Source of the DNA: Rhodococcus phenolicus
Lineage (GTDB): Bacteria > Actinomycetota > Actinomycetes > Mycobacteriales > Mycobacteriaceae
Direction: 5' to 3'
NCBI RefSeq assembly: GCF_001646785.1
Contig: NZ_LRRH01000056.1
Coordinates: 1 to 64,000 of the forward strand
Length of the DNA: 64,000 nucleotides
A model generated the notes under the pieces. That model had not been told where the DNA came from. It saw nothing but the letters and a program-made list of their open reading frames with translations, and ran no database searches. A program made the translations under genes and the position numbers. Positions 8,061 to 16,190 of the stretch are shown one piece after another. The number at the start of each line of letters is the position of its first letter. Position 1 is the stretch's first letter.

Positions 8061-8483
8061 ATGCTCAAGGGCTTCAAGGACTTCCTGCTGAGAGGCAACG
8101 TCCTCGACCTCGCGGTCGCGGTGGTCGTGGGTACCGCGTTCGTGGCCATCGTGACGGCCTTCACCGAGTACATCATCAATCCGCTCGTCGCCGCGCTCGG
8201 CGGGAGCAACGACATGGGCTGGGGTTTCCAGATCCTCGCGGACAACCCCGCCACGTTCGTCAACATCGGCGCGGTCGTGAGTGCGGCCATCAACTTCGTC
8301 ATCATCGCCGCCGTCGTGTACTTCGTGCTCATCGTTCCGGCGAATGCCGCCAAGAAACGGTTCGCGACGGAGAAGTCCGACGAGAAGGCCAGCGCCGAGG
8401 ATCTGCTCATCCAGATCCGCGACATCCTCGAGACACAGGCCGGCCAGGTCGGCGCGCACGCGAAGGACGTCCCGGAATCGTAA
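8061..8483 (+). CDS. mscL: Large-conductance mechanosensitive channel MscL
   Basis: MscL is a homopentameric inner-membrane channel that opens under membrane tension to release solutes in hypo-osmotic shock. The 140-residue protein starts MLKGFKDFLLRGNVLDLAVAV, the conserved N-terminal amphipathic helix and start of TM1, with TM2 at about residues 70-95 (INFVIIAAVVYFVLIV) and a charged cytoplasmic C-terminal helix. AAGGAGAG precedes the ATG. It converges on the porin genes across a strong hairpin. Confidence 0.96.
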   Translation: MLKGFKDFLLRGNVLDLAVAVVVGTAFVAIVTAFTEYIINPLVAALGGSNDMGWGFQILADNPATFVNIGAVVSAAINFVIIAAVVYFVLIVPANAAKKRFATEKSDEKASAEDLLIQIRDILETQAGQVGAHAKDVPES

Positions 8484-8501
8484 CCGTGACGGTACGAAAA
8501 G

Positions 8502-8535
8502 GGCTGGGCCCCTCGGAAATCCGAGGGGCCCAGCC
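8502..8535. terminator. Bidirectional terminator between mscL and the porins
   Basis: A perfect 15-bp stem (GGCTGGGCCCCTCGG / CCGAGGGGCCCAGCC) with loop AAAT, 18 bp after mscL and 28 bp from the end of the porin gene. Short T/A runs flank both sides (TTGTT and AAAA), so it can serve both converging transcripts. Confidence 0.85.
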
Positions 8536-8563
8536 TTGTTCGGCGTGTTGCCGGACTGTCTCC

Positions 8564-9214
8564 TTAGACGGTCCAGGCCTTGCCGTAGGTGGTGACGTTG
8601 TCGCCGTTCGCGGTGATCGCGCGGACGAACGGACGGACCTGGACGGAGCCGAGGACGCCGGAGGCCACACCGTGGACGTTGGCGAACTGAACGGTCTTGT
8701 AGTCGCCGTCGAACTCACCCTCGGCGACGACGAGCTCCTCGATGCCCGGAGCCGGTGTCAAGGTCAGCTCGGTGTGACCCTGCGGGAGGATGTCGGTCAC
8801 GCCGACCTCGGCCTCCACAAGGGTCACAGGGTCGAGAGTGAGGGTCGACTCGAGCTGCGGGGTGGAGTAGGTGACCCCGATGGAGCCGTCGATGCTGCCC
8901 ATCCACGCGAACTGGTAGCCGAACTGGAAGGTGGTGCCCTCGGCGTCGGCAGCGCCCTCGCCGATCAGGTTCGCGGTGCCGCGGCCGTTGTGGAAGAACT
9001 CACGGTTGAACGGGCTGCCACCGAGCGCCGGAACACCGTTGATCTGGGTGTCTTCCTGGGTCACGACGACCTCGAGGCCGTCGGAGATGATGCGGTTCTG
9101 GTCGTCGACGGCGGCCTGCGCGGTGCCGGTCGCACCCAGGACGAGGCCGAGCACGGCGGCGCCGGAGACGGCGGCGTTACGGGCGGCCTTGAAGCCACGC
9201 GACTTGATTCCCAT
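8564..9214 (-). CDS. MspA-family outer-membrane porin (downstream copy)
   Basis: A 216-residue precursor. Residues 1-34 form a Sec signal peptide (charged start, Ala/Leu-rich core, cleavage after AQA). The mature part has the MspA pattern: REFFHNGRG near residue 71, FQFGYQFAW near 96, and the C-terminal VRPFVRAITANGDNVTTYG. MspA-type porins form octameric channels across the mycolate outer membrane for small hydrophilic solutes. The segment matching the MspA constriction loop (TPQLESTLTLDPVTLVEAE) lacks the Asp-Asp pair of MspA. It is 54 bp downstream of a second porin gene, an arrangement like nfpA/nfpB of Nocardia, whose products form a mixed channel. The terminator at 8502-8535 closes the unit. 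Confidence 0.93.
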   Translation of the reverse strand: MGIKSRGFKAARNAAVSGAAVLGLVLGATGTAQAAVDDQNRIISDGLEVVVTQEDTQINGVPALGGSPFNREFFHNGRGTANLIGEGAADAEGTTFQFGYQFAWMGSIDGSIGVTYSTPQLESTLTLDPVTLVEAEVGVTDILPQGHTELTLTPAPGIEELVVAEGEFDGDYKTVQFANVHGVASGVLGSVQVRPFVRAITANGDNVTTYGKAWTV

Positions 9215-9268
9215 GATTACTCCGTATTTCGTGGTGGGGATGTACTGCGAGGTGTGGCGGAAGCCGAA

Positions 9269-10051
9269 CTAGATGGTCCAGACCTTGCCGTAGGTGGTCA
9301 CGTTGTCGCCGTTCGCGGTGATCACGCGGACGAACGGGCGGATCTGGACCGGGCCGATGATGCCGGTGGCCGCACCGGAGACGTTGGCGAACTGGACTTC
9401 CTTGAAATCGCCGTCGAACTCGCCCTCGGCGACGACGAGTTCCTCGATGCCCGGAGCCGGGGTGAGCTCAATTCCCGCGGTGGCCTGCGGAAGGATGTCG
9501 GACACACCGAGCTCGACATCACTGAGCTCGATCTCGCCGCCTTCCGGATCCTCGACAAAGACGTCCTGGCCATCTTGCTTGACCGGGACGGGCTTGCCTG
9601 CCGCATCCTTGATGACGTTGCCGGCCGCGTCCTTCTCGTAGACGGGCACAAAACGAGGGGTGCGTTCACTGGTCGTATCCACACCCAGACCCGGTGACGT
9701 CCAGCTGACGCCGACCGAGCCGTCGACAGAACCAGCCCACGCGAACTGGTAACCGAACTGGAAGGTCGAGCCCTCGAAATCAGCGGCGGCGGGACCGACG
9801 ATGTTGGCGACGCCCACACCGTTGTGGAACCACTGGCGGCTCAGCGGGCTACCACCGATCGGAGGCACACCCTGGATGAACGTGTCCTTCTGGGTAACGA
9901 TCACCTCGTTACCGGCGGACACGATCCGGTTCTGGTCGTCGACGTCGGCGTTGGCCACACCCGACGATCCGAGGACCAGACCGGCCACGGCGGCGGCGGC
10001 CACCGTGGCGTTGCGGGCGGCCTTCAGACCGCGTCGCGTCTGAATCTTCAT
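9269..10051 (-). CDS. MspA-family outer-membrane porin with a constriction-region insertion
   Basis: A 260-residue precursor; signal peptide to about residue 35 (ANA before DVDDQNRIV). It aligns along its length with the downstream porin (shared FHNGxG, FQFGYQFAW, GIEELVVAEGEFDGD, ITANGDNVTTYGK) but carries about 45-50 extra residues at 124-175, including the repeat KDAAGN/KDAAGK and a run of acidic residues. The insertion falls where MspA has its periplasmic-end constriction loop. ATG 10051 is chosen because GAGG sits about 6 bp upstream and the signal peptide then has normal length. First gene of the porin pair. Confidence 0.93.
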   Translation of the reverse strand: MKIQTRRGLKAARNATVAAAAVAGLVLGSSGVANADVDDQNRIVSAGNEVIVTQKDTFIQGVPPIGGSPLSRQWFHNGVGVANIVGPAAADFEGSTFQFGYQFAWAGSVDGSVGVSWTSPGLGVDTTSERTPRFVPVYEKDAAGNVIKDAAGKPVPVKQDGQDVFVEDPEGGEIELSDVELGVSDILPQATAGIELTPAPGIEELVVAEGEFDGDFKEVQFANVSGAATGIIGPVQIRPFVRVITANGDNVTTYGKVWTI

Positions 10052-10215
10052 GAATGCCTCATCCATTCTCTGCGTGCCGGGTTCAAAGCACCCGCGTCCG
10101 ACAAATCGTCGTGTCGCCCGCGAGGGCATGTCACACCGAGCGCCGCCGAGGCAGTCCCCCGTCGATGCCGATGCGCACATCATCCGCACGGTAGCTGTGT
10201 TACCGATTCGTGATA

Positions 10216-10243
10216 AAAGACCCGGACTTTAGCCCGGGTCTTT
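10216..10243. terminator. Hairpin terminator
   Basis: AAAGACCCGG (10216-10225) pairs with CCGGGTCTTT (10234-10243) around an 8-nt loop. On both strands the stem ends in an A/T run, so it can stop the minus-strand transcript that runs from the mprA operon before the porin promoter. Confidence 0.7.
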
Positions 10244-10372
10244 ACTCGATCGAACCTGTGCAGAGACTAGACGGTGACCTAAACACGGGCAATGGCTACC
10301 CTCACATGCCCTGCTAGATGGCGGTGCACGCACAGATCGGCAGGTTTCGCAGAAGTGAACGATAACGATTCG

Positions 10373-10416
10373 GTAACCTAGTGATACGGGTCACAACGTT
10401 GTAATTCGTTACACCG
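10373..10416. promoter_or_regulatory. Three phased GTNAC-type 9-mers (possible MtrA-like sites)
   Basis: GTAACCTAG at 10373, GTCACAACG at 10390 and GTTACACCG at 10408 lie 17 and 18 bp apart. The last two resemble the GTCACAgcg-like direct repeats reported for mycobacterial MtrA. They lie about 320 bp upstream of the first porin ATG. Confidence 0.35.
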
Positions 10417-10637
10417 TTGTCCCGCACCGACCGTTTCGATCATCGACGCTGGTTATCAAGCCGTAGTGCCCGCTTCGCAAACCTTGCAAGGAGTGTCGGA
10501 GATTACCGACCCCACGGTACGATCCCGGCCGTTTCCCACATTGTGGCAATCGACAATATTTCGGGAACGTTTCGGGACGGCGAATCGCAGTTGAACTCGG
10601 TTTCGTTCGCGAAGTGGACGAGTGTCCGAGATCACAC

Positions 10638-10874
10638 CTAGCCGTGGTGGGGCGGGACCTGCCGGCGGAGCCAATCGTCGGAGTCCGGTCGCTCCTCACC
10701 CGGTCCCCGTTCGTCCCGCGTCGTCTCGGGCAGGACGTCACCGAAGATGCGGGCGAGCCGGGCGCGGTCGATCCGACCCCCGCCACCTGCGGTTTCACCC
10801 GTTTTTTCACCCCGGGCCGGCCCATTGTCCGGGGCCTGTCCCGCAGCGTCCGCACCCGCACCCTCGGCGTTCAC
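10638..10874 (-). CDS. Small hypothetical protein downstream of moaB2
   Basis: A 78-residue hydrophilic protein (MNAEGAGADAAG at the N-terminus). The first 35 residues are low-complexity Gly/Ala/Asp; the C-terminal half, RIDRARLARIFGDVLPETTRDE, is helical and ends in DDWLRRQVPPHHG, a tail I associate with small proteins at this locus in Nocardia and Rhodococcus. GTG at 10874 follows the moaB2 stop by 5 bp, so it is likely the last gene of mprA-mprB-pepD-moaB2. No domain is recognised and no function is proposed. Confidence 0.7.
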   Translation of the reverse strand: MNAEGAGADAAGQAPDNGPARGEKTGETAGGGGRIDRARLARIFGDVLPETTRDERGPGEERPDSDDWLRRQVPPHHG

Positions 10875-10879
10875 GTCGG

Positions 10880-11452
10880 TCAGCCCTCCAGTCGCGACAG
10901 TTCCTCGATGACGTGCGCGGCCAGCGGCGTCAGCGTCGCCATACCGTCGCGGATCGCGGCACGCGACGACGCGAGGTTCGCCACCAGCGTCGAGCCGGAC
11001 ACGCCGACCAGCCCGCGCGACAACCCGGCGTCCAGGGCACCGGCCGACAGACCCGACGAGCGCAGCGCCTCGCTGATCCCCTTCAGCTCGTGATCGAGAA
11101 CGTCGGCCGTCGCTTCGGGCGTCACGTCGCGCGGCGACACCCCGGTGCCTCCGACCGACACCACCAGATCGACACCACCGATCACCGCGGTGTTGAGCGC
11201 GTTGCGGATCTCGACCTCGTCGGCCGAGACCGTGACGACACCGTCGACGACGAAGCCCCCTTCCAGCAGCAGTTCCGTCACGAGCGGGCCGGAGGAATCG
11301 GGATTGTCTCCGTGCGCAACACGATCGTCGACGATCACGACGAGAGCACGGCCGGTCCGGGGGGCTTCGAGTTCCATGGCCCCCACGGTAGTTCCCATGT
11401 CCAGCAGACGAGCGGTATGCCCGATATCGGCCGTCAGCGTTCCGTCGTTCAT
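10880..11452 (-). CDS. moaB2: MoaB/MogA-family molybdenum cofactor protein
   Basis: A 190-residue MoCF-fold protein with the molybdopterin-binding signature VVSVGGTGVSPRDVTPEAT (about 97-115) and the downstream GSTLVANLASS loop near 150. The family adenylylates molybdopterin, but the actinobacterial MoaB2 group is encoded in the mprAB-pepD stress operon and its real role there is unsettled. Its ATG overlaps the pepD stop by 4 bp, indicating coupled translation. Synteny matches Rv0984. Confidence 0.88.
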   Translation of the reverse strand: MNDGTLTADIGHTARLLDMGTTVGAMELEAPRTGRALVVIVDDRVAHGDNPDSSGPLVTELLLEGGFVVDGVVTVSADEVEIRNALNTAVIGGVDLVVSVGGTGVSPRDVTPEATADVLDHELKGISEALRSSGLSAGALDAGLSRGLVGVSGSTLVANLASSRAAIRDGMATLTPLAAHVIEELSRLEG

Positions 11453-12741
11453 CGTCCGCCATCCTCGGCGGCGACGAGCTGCACGTCGACGCTCTTCTCG
11501 TTGTTGCCCTGTGCATCGGTGTAGGTGATGCGGACGGTGTCGCCCGGCGCGTGCGAGCGGACGGCCGCGATCAGCGAATCACCGTCGGTGACGGTACGGT
11601 CGTCGATCTTGGTGATCACCGAGCCGCGCGGAATACCGGCCTTCTCAGCGGGGCTGCCCGCGGTGACCTCCATGACCGTCGCGCCCCGGGCGGCGTCCTG
11701 CGAGGGAACCTGCACGCCGATGATGGCGTGGGTCGCGGAACCGTTGTCGATGAGTTCCTGCGCGATGCGGCGGGCCTGGTCGATCGGGATCGCGAAGCCG
11801 AGACCGATGGATCCGGACTGTTCCCCGGACGTCGCGATGGCGGTGTTGATGCCGACCAGCTGACCGTCCATGTTCACGAGCGCGCCCCCGGAGTTGCCGG
11901 GGTTGATCGCGGCGTCGGTCTGGATCGCGTCGATCACGGTGCTCTGGTTGCCGGTCTCGCCGCTGGTGGACACGGGGCGATCCAGGGCCGAGATGATGCC
12001 GGAGGTGACGGTGCTCTCGAGGCCGAGCGGAGATCCGACCGCGACGACGGGCTGCCCGACCTGCAGCGAATCGGACGATCCGAGGTCGATCGGGGTCAGG
12101 TCGGTGCGGCCCTCGGCGCGGACGACCGCCAGGTCGGAGGTGGGATCGGTGGCGACGACGGTGGCGGGCGCGGAACTGCCGTCTGCGAAGTACGCGGTCA
12201 GTTGTGCGCCCGGCCCACCGCCGGCGGCGACGTGGTTGTTGGTGAGGATGAGCCCGTCGGAGGACAGGATCACGCCGGAGCCCTCACCCTGCGCGGTACG
12301 TCCGACGATGCCGATACGCACGACGCTGGGCACGACCTTCTGCGCGACCGCCTGCACCGATCCGGCCGGCGCGTTCGCGACGGTCGTGGTCTCCGGCTTG
12401 GAGGCGTCGAGCGAGTTGGTGACCGGCGGGGCGTCGTTGCCACCCACGGCCAAGGCCCCGACTGCACCGCCGACGCCACCGCTGACCAGGGCCAGGGCGA
12501 TCGCACCTGCGACGAGCGCGCCGCGGCCCCGCCGGGCCGGCTGCTGCGTCGTCGGGTGGGGTCCCGGCTGCGCGAATCCTGCCTGCGGAACGCCGGGATG
12601 CGGGGTTCCCGCCTGGTGTGCTCCCGGCTGGTGAGGTCCCGGCTGCTGCGGGGTCGCGCCGTGGGGTTCCGTCCGACCGAACCCCGGGTAAGGGGTGGTC
12701 GGCGGCTGGTACGGCTGCCCAGGATTCTGGTCGTCGCTCAT
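11449..12741 (-). CDS. pepD: HtrA/DegP-like membrane-anchored serine protease PepD
   Basis: A 430-residue HtrA protease. Residues 1-70 are a cytoplasmic tail rich in Pro, Gln, Gly and His; a membrane helix follows at about 74-98. The periplasmic trypsin-like domain shows the full triad: His170 in LTNNHV, Asp203 in TSDLAVV and Ser284 in NPGNSGGAL. A single PDZ domain occupies about 330-425 (GVQVPSQDAARGATV, GIPRGSVITKIDDRTV). PepD degrades misfolded envelope proteins and in mycobacteria modulates the SigE/MprAB response. It follows mprB by 91 bp and overlaps moaB2 by 4 bp. Confidence 0.95.
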   Translation of the reverse strand: MSDDQNPGQPYQPPTTPYPGFGRTEPHGATPQQPGPHQPGAHQAGTPHPGVPQAGFAQPGPHPTTQQPARRGRGALVAGAIALALVSGGVGGAVGALAVGGNDAPPVTNSLDASKPETTTVANAPAGSVQAVAQKVVPSVVRIGIVGRTAQGEGSGVILSSDGLILTNNHVAAGGGPGAQLTAYFADGSSAPATVVATDPTSDLAVVRAEGRTDLTPIDLGSSDSLQVGQPVVAVGSPLGLESTVTSGIISALDRPVSTSGETGNQSTVIDAIQTDAAINPGNSGGALVNMDGQLVGINTAIATSGEQSGSIGLGFAIPIDQARRIAQELIDNGSATHAIIGVQVPSQDAARGATVMEVTAGSPAEKAGIPRGSVITKIDDRTVTDGDSLIAAVRSHAPGDTVRITYTDAQGNNEKSVDVQLVAAEDGGR

Positions 12742-12832
12742 CGCTTCCCCGTTCGTCCACGTTCGGATCTGTACACATCCAGGGTGGACCCGATCGCTGA
12801 GAAGTCACTTAGAACAAGACCGAATTTTGCTG

Positions 12833-14272
12833 TCAATCTTCTGGGAGACCGCTTTCGGACAGGTCCGGCGTGCCCGGCAGCACGATGCGGATCAACGCGC
12901 CCCCGCGCAAGGACCGGTCCACCGCGATGGTGCCGCCGTGCTTCATCACCACCTGCCGCACGATCGCCAGGCCCAGCCCGGAACCCGGCATCGAACGCGC
13001 GGTCGTCGCCCGGTAGAACCGTTCGAACACGAGCTCGCGTTCCTCCTCGGGGATGCCCGGACCGGCGTCGTCGACGGTGAGCTCCATCAGGCCCTCACCG
13101 AGCTGGCGCATCGCCACCAGCACCTCGGCGCCCGACGGGCTCCACTTCGCGGCGTTGTCGAGGACATTGAGCACCGCACGCGACAACGCCGCGTGGTCGC
13201 CGAACACGAACCACGGTTCGGTGGTCGCGGTGAAGTCGATCTCCGAGCGGCGACGACGGGCGCGTTCGAGGCTGCGCTCGACGACGTCGGCGATGTCGAC
13301 GGCCTCGAACACCGTCTCGGGGGCGTCCTCACGGGCCAGGTCCACGAGGTCGCCGACGAGCGTCGACAGTTCCTCGATCTGCGCGACCACGTCCTCACGC
13401 AACTCGGCCATGTCCTCGTCGGGCAACTGCGGTGCCCCGGGCCGGCTCGCGGCGATGAGCAGTTCCATGTTGGTGCGCAGCGACGTCAACGGCGTGCGCA
13501 ACTCGTGCCCGGCGTCGGCGACGAGACGACTCTGCCGTTCCCGGGACTCTGCCAGCGCCCGCAGCATCGTGTTGAAGCTCTCCGTCAGGCGGGCGAGTTC
13601 GTCGTGGCCGGTCACCCGGATCGGCCGCAGGTCGTCGGTGCGGGCGACGCGTTCGGCGGCGGCCGTGAGCCGCGCGACCGGTCTCAGCCCCGTGCGCCCG
13701 ACGGTCGCGCCGCCGGCAGCGGCCAGCACCACACCGCATCCACCGACGACGAACAACACACTGGCCAGCCGGTTGAGGATCTGCGCGGTCGGTTCGAGGC
13801 GTTGCGCGATCACCACGGTGCTGCCGTCGGGGATGCGCTGCGCGAGGACCCGCTGCTGCGACACGGTCCGCAGGGACGACTCCGCCTTGCCCTCCGCGAC
13901 CTCGAGTTCGGGTTCACCGATCGGCACCGTCGATCCGGGCGGCACGTAGCGGCCGAGGTCCGGGTAGATGAGCGCGACGCTGATGAGGGAGCTGTAGAGC
14001 TTGGCACCGCCGATGTAGCGGGGGTCGTAGGTGATGAGCGTGCTGGATTCGACGAGCGCGGACGCGCGGGCCTGCAACTGCTTGTCCACATCCGAATAGA
14101 GAGCCCGCGCGACGACCGCGTACGCGGCGATCGACGTCACCGCTACCGCGAGCGCGACCGCGCCCGCGGCGAGCAACGTCACCCGGACACGCAGCGGCAC
14201 CGAGCGGGTCAGCAGCATCGGGGGCCGCATCGGACGTTTCACCTTCATCACATCTGGTCCGTCGCCGATCAC
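12833..14272 (-). CDS. mprB: Sensor histidine kinase MprB
   Basis: A 479-residue membrane kinase: TM1 about 31-54, extracytoplasmic sensor about 55-167, TM2 about 168-190, HAMP to about 245, then the DHp helix with phospho-acceptor His256 in [10 protein letters not shown]. The ATP-binding domain carries the N box ([11 protein letters not shown]), the G1 box ([12 protein letters not shown]) and the G2 box (GSGLGLAIV). It partners MprA. GTG 14272 overlaps the mprA stop by 4 bp; an ATG eight codons later (14248) is an alternative start. Envelope stress is the expected signal. Confidence 0.94.
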   Translation of the reverse strand: MIGDGPDVMKVKRPMRPPMLLTRSVPLRVRVTLLAAGAVALAVAVTSIAAYAVVARALYSDVDKQLQARASALVESSTLITYDPRYIGGAKLYSSLISVALIYPDLGRYVPPGSTVPIGEPELEVAEGKAESSLRTVSQQRVLAQRIPDGSTVVIAQRLEPTAQILNRLASVLFVVGGCGVVLAAAGGATVGRTGLRPVARLTAAAERVARTDDLRPIRVTGHDELARLTESFNTMLRALAESRERQSRLVADAGHELRTPLTSLRTNMELLIAASRPGAPQLPDEDMAELREDVVAQIEELSTLVGDLVDLAREDAPETVFEAVDIADVVERSLERARRRRSEIDFTATTEPWFVFGDHAALSRAVLNVLDNAAKWSPSGAEVLVAMRQLGEGLMELTVDDAGPGIPEEERELVFERFYRATTARSMPGSGLGLAIVRQVVMKHGGTIAVDRSLRGGALIRIVLPGTPDLSESGLPED

Positions 14273-14958
14273 GGCGGCGTCTCGCGCAGCACGTAGCCGA
14301 CGCCACGGACCGTGTGGATCAGACGCGGCTCACCGTCGGCCTCCGTCTTGCGGCGCAGATATCCGACGTACACCTCGAGGGCGTTGCCGGACGTCGGGAA
14401 GTCGTAACCCCACACCTCCTCGAGGATGCGGCTGCGGGTGAGCACCCGGCGCGGGTTCGCCATGAGCATTTCCATCAGGGCGAACTCGGTGCGCGTGAGG
14501 CTGATCGGACGATCACCGCGCGTGACCTCGCGCGTGTCCGGATTCAGGGTCAGGTCCTCGAAGCTCAGTATCTCCTCGGAGGCCCGGTTCGGATCGGGAG
14601 CCGCGCGCCGCAACAGGGCCCGCAGCCGCGCGAGCAGTTCCTCGAGTGCGAACGGTTTCGGCAGATAGTCGTCGGCGCCCGCGTCGAGACCGGCGACCCG
14701 TTCGGACACCGAGTCCCGGGCGGTGAGCACGAGGATCGGCAGGTCGTCGCCGGTGCTGCGCAGCCGCCGGCACACCTCGAGGCCGTCGACGCGCGGCATC
14801 ATCACGTCCAGCACCATCGCGTCGGGCCTGCTCACCTGCAGCTGATCGAGGGCGTCCTGCCCGTCGGTGGCCAGTTCGACGGAATAGCCGTTGAAGCTGA
14901 GGGACCGGCGCAGTGACTCGCGTACCGCCCGATCGTCGTCGACCACCAGAATGCGCAT
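14269..14958 (-). CDS. mprA: Response regulator MprA (OmpR/PhoB family)
   Basis: A 229-residue regulator. The receiver domain starts MRILVVDDD, with the acidic pocket at Asp7-Asp9, phospho-acceptor Asp51 (VLDVMMP) and the conserved Lys in YLPKPF. A winged-helix DNA-binding domain (about 130-229) ends in [15 protein letters not shown] 14958 is the only start giving the intact receiver. First gene of mprA-mprB-pepD-moaB2; autoregulation is expected but no operator was identified. Confidence 0.95.
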   Translation of the reverse strand: MRILVVDDDRAVRESLRRSLSFNGYSVELATDGQDALDQLQVSRPDAMVLDVMMPRVDGLEVCRRLRSTGDDLPILVLTARDSVSERVAGLDAGADDYLPKPFALEELLARLRALLRRAAPDPNRASEEILSFEDLTLNPDTREVTRGDRPISLTRTEFALMEMLMANPRRVLTRSRILEEVWGYDFPTSGNALEVYVGYLRRKTEADGEPRLIHTVRGVGYVLRETPP

Positions 14959-15001
14959 GCCCACCAGTGTGGCCCGAACCGGCTGAGAACTCGCTGAGAG
15001 G

Positions 15002-15616
15002 TCAGTCCTCGCGTGGCGTCCGTGCCTGGGGCAGGCTCCAGCCGCGCCACAGTGCAACGAGCCGCAGGCCGGTGGCGAGTAGGGTGCCCAGCACCAGCGC
15101 GAGGTTCTGTCCGACGCCCAGTTCGTGGGCGGTGACGAGAACCGCGGCGCCGAGCAGCGCCGGGATCGCGTAGAGGTCGCGGTGCAGCAGCAGCGGGACC
15201 TCGTTGACCAGGACGTCGCGCAGGATGCCACCACCGATCGCGGCGGTCGCGCCGATCAGGGCCGCCGCGAGCGGTTCCGCGCCGGCCTCGAGAGCGATGG
15301 TCGCGCCGGTGGTCGCGAACAGGCCCATCCCGAGCGCGTCGAGCACGAGGATTTCCCGGTTCAGCTTCGACACCACCGTGTGTAGATAGAAGACGAGGAG
15401 CGACGCGGCGAGCGCGGCCCCCAGGTACCGCCAGTTGTTCAGCGACGACGGCGGATGGATGTCGAGCAGCAGGTCGCGGACGATACCGCCGCCGACCGCG
15501 GTGAACACCCCGACCAGGCACACCCCGAACAGGTCGAGCCGCTTGACGACGCCGACGAGTGCACCCGACATCGCGAACGCCACGATGCCGACGAGTTCGA
15601 GGATCTGCAGAAGCAC
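15002..15616 (-). CDS. TRIC-type/UPF0126 membrane channel (YadS/YicG-like)
   Basis: About 204 residues with two homologous halves of three helices each, both containing the family loop GGGIx[16 protein letters not shown] in the first half and [17 protein letters not shown] in the second. The repeated loops near DIHPPS and EVPLLL are typical. Prokaryotic TRIC relatives are small trimeric cation channels; physiological role unknown. GTG at 15616 starts right before the first helix (LLQILELVG); a further in-frame GTG 36 bp upstream is possible. It lies 43 bp upstream of mprA on the same strand. Confidence 0.82.
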   Translation of the reverse strand: MLLQILELVGIVAFAMSGALVGVVKRLDLFGVCLVGVFTAVGGGIVRDLLLDIHPPSSLNNWRYLGAALAASLLVFYLHTVVSKLNREILVLDALGMGLFATTGATIALEAGAEPLAAALIGATAAIGGGILRDVLVNEVPLLLHRDLYAIPALLGAAVLVTAHELGVGQNLALVLGTLLATGLRLVALWRGWSLPQARTPRED

Positions 15617-15743
15617 GCAGTAACCATGCCACCCCCGGCCCGCCCCCACCCCGGGTGATGGGAACCAGTATTCGGTCCTACCGGCTGAAGGCACCCATCA
15701 CCCGGGAGCGCGGGGTCGCCGGAGGCGGCGGGCGCGGGGCCGC

Positions 15744-15917
15744 TCAGAGGTCGCGCGGGTCGAGGACGCCGAGGGTCACCGCGCGGACCAGGCGACGCGG
15801 GACCCGGTGCGTCCTCCCGCCGACCGTGACCGGGACCAGCTCGGGTGCCTTCGCGTTCCACTGCGAGCGGCGGCTGCGGGTGTTCGACCGGGACATCCGG
15901 CGTTTCGGGACTGCCAT
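15744..15917 (-). CDS. rpmF: Ribosomal protein bL32, cysteine-free form
   Basis: A 57-residue bL32 opening [20 protein letters not shown], part of the 50S subunit. It has no cysteine, so no zinc ribbon, consistent with a zinc-independent paralogue. ATG 15917 starts 15 bp after the bL31 stop with GGAGGAA in between. Third gene of mrf-rpmE2-rpmF, downstream of a Zur-box-like site, so expected to be made under zinc limitation. Confidence 0.9.
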   Translation of the reverse strand: MAVPKRRMSRSNTRSRRSQWNAKAPELVPVTVGGRTHRVPRRLVRAVTLGVLDPRDL

Positions 15918-15932
15918 CGTTCTTCCTCCGTC

Positions 15933-16190
15933 TCAGGCGCGGCGCTGCCGCTTGCCGTACTTGCGTTCGAACTTCTCGACGCGTCCGGCGGCGTCGAGCA
16001 CCCGCGCGGTCCCCGTCCAGAACGGATGCGACTCGCTGGTGACGTCGACGACGACCAGCGGATAGGTGTTGCCGTCGGACCATTCGACGGTCCGGTCCGA
16101 GGTGAGGGTCGAGCGCGTCAGGAACGTCGATCCGGTGTTCGCGTCCTGGAACACGACGGGGTGGTAGTCGGGGTGGATTCCGGTTTTCAT
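15933..16190 (-). CDS. rpmE2: Ribosomal protein bL31, type B (zinc-free)
   Basis: An 85-residue type B bL31: [20 protein letters not shown] at the start, the SHPFWTG motif near 55 and a basic [12 protein letters not shown] tail. Type A bL31 binds zinc through a CxxC; this one has no Cys. Replacing the zinc form on ribosomes frees zinc during starvation. Its ATG overlaps the mrf stop by 4 bp, so translation is coupled. Confidence 0.95.
   Translation of the reverse strand: MKTGIHPDYHPVVFQDANTGSTFLTRSTLTSDRTVEWSDGNTYPLVVVDVTSESHPFWTGTARVLDAAGRVEKFERKYGKRQRRA

Larger units (their letters stand above)
10052..10637. other. 586-bp intergenic region upstream of the porin operon
   Basis: No supportable coding sequence. 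It is more AT-rich than its surroundings. It holds the porin promoter region (exact -10/-35 not assignable), a hairpin at 10216-10243 and three phased 9-mers at 10373-10416. The stretch 10417-10637 also carries the 3' trailer of the mprA-pepD-moaB2 operon; I see nothing else in it. Confidence 0.6.

Noticed and set aside
10417-10641. A 74-codon plus-strand ORF in the porin upstream region
   Set aside because: Unlike genome codon use, no family resemblance and no convincing ribosome site; treated as non-coding.
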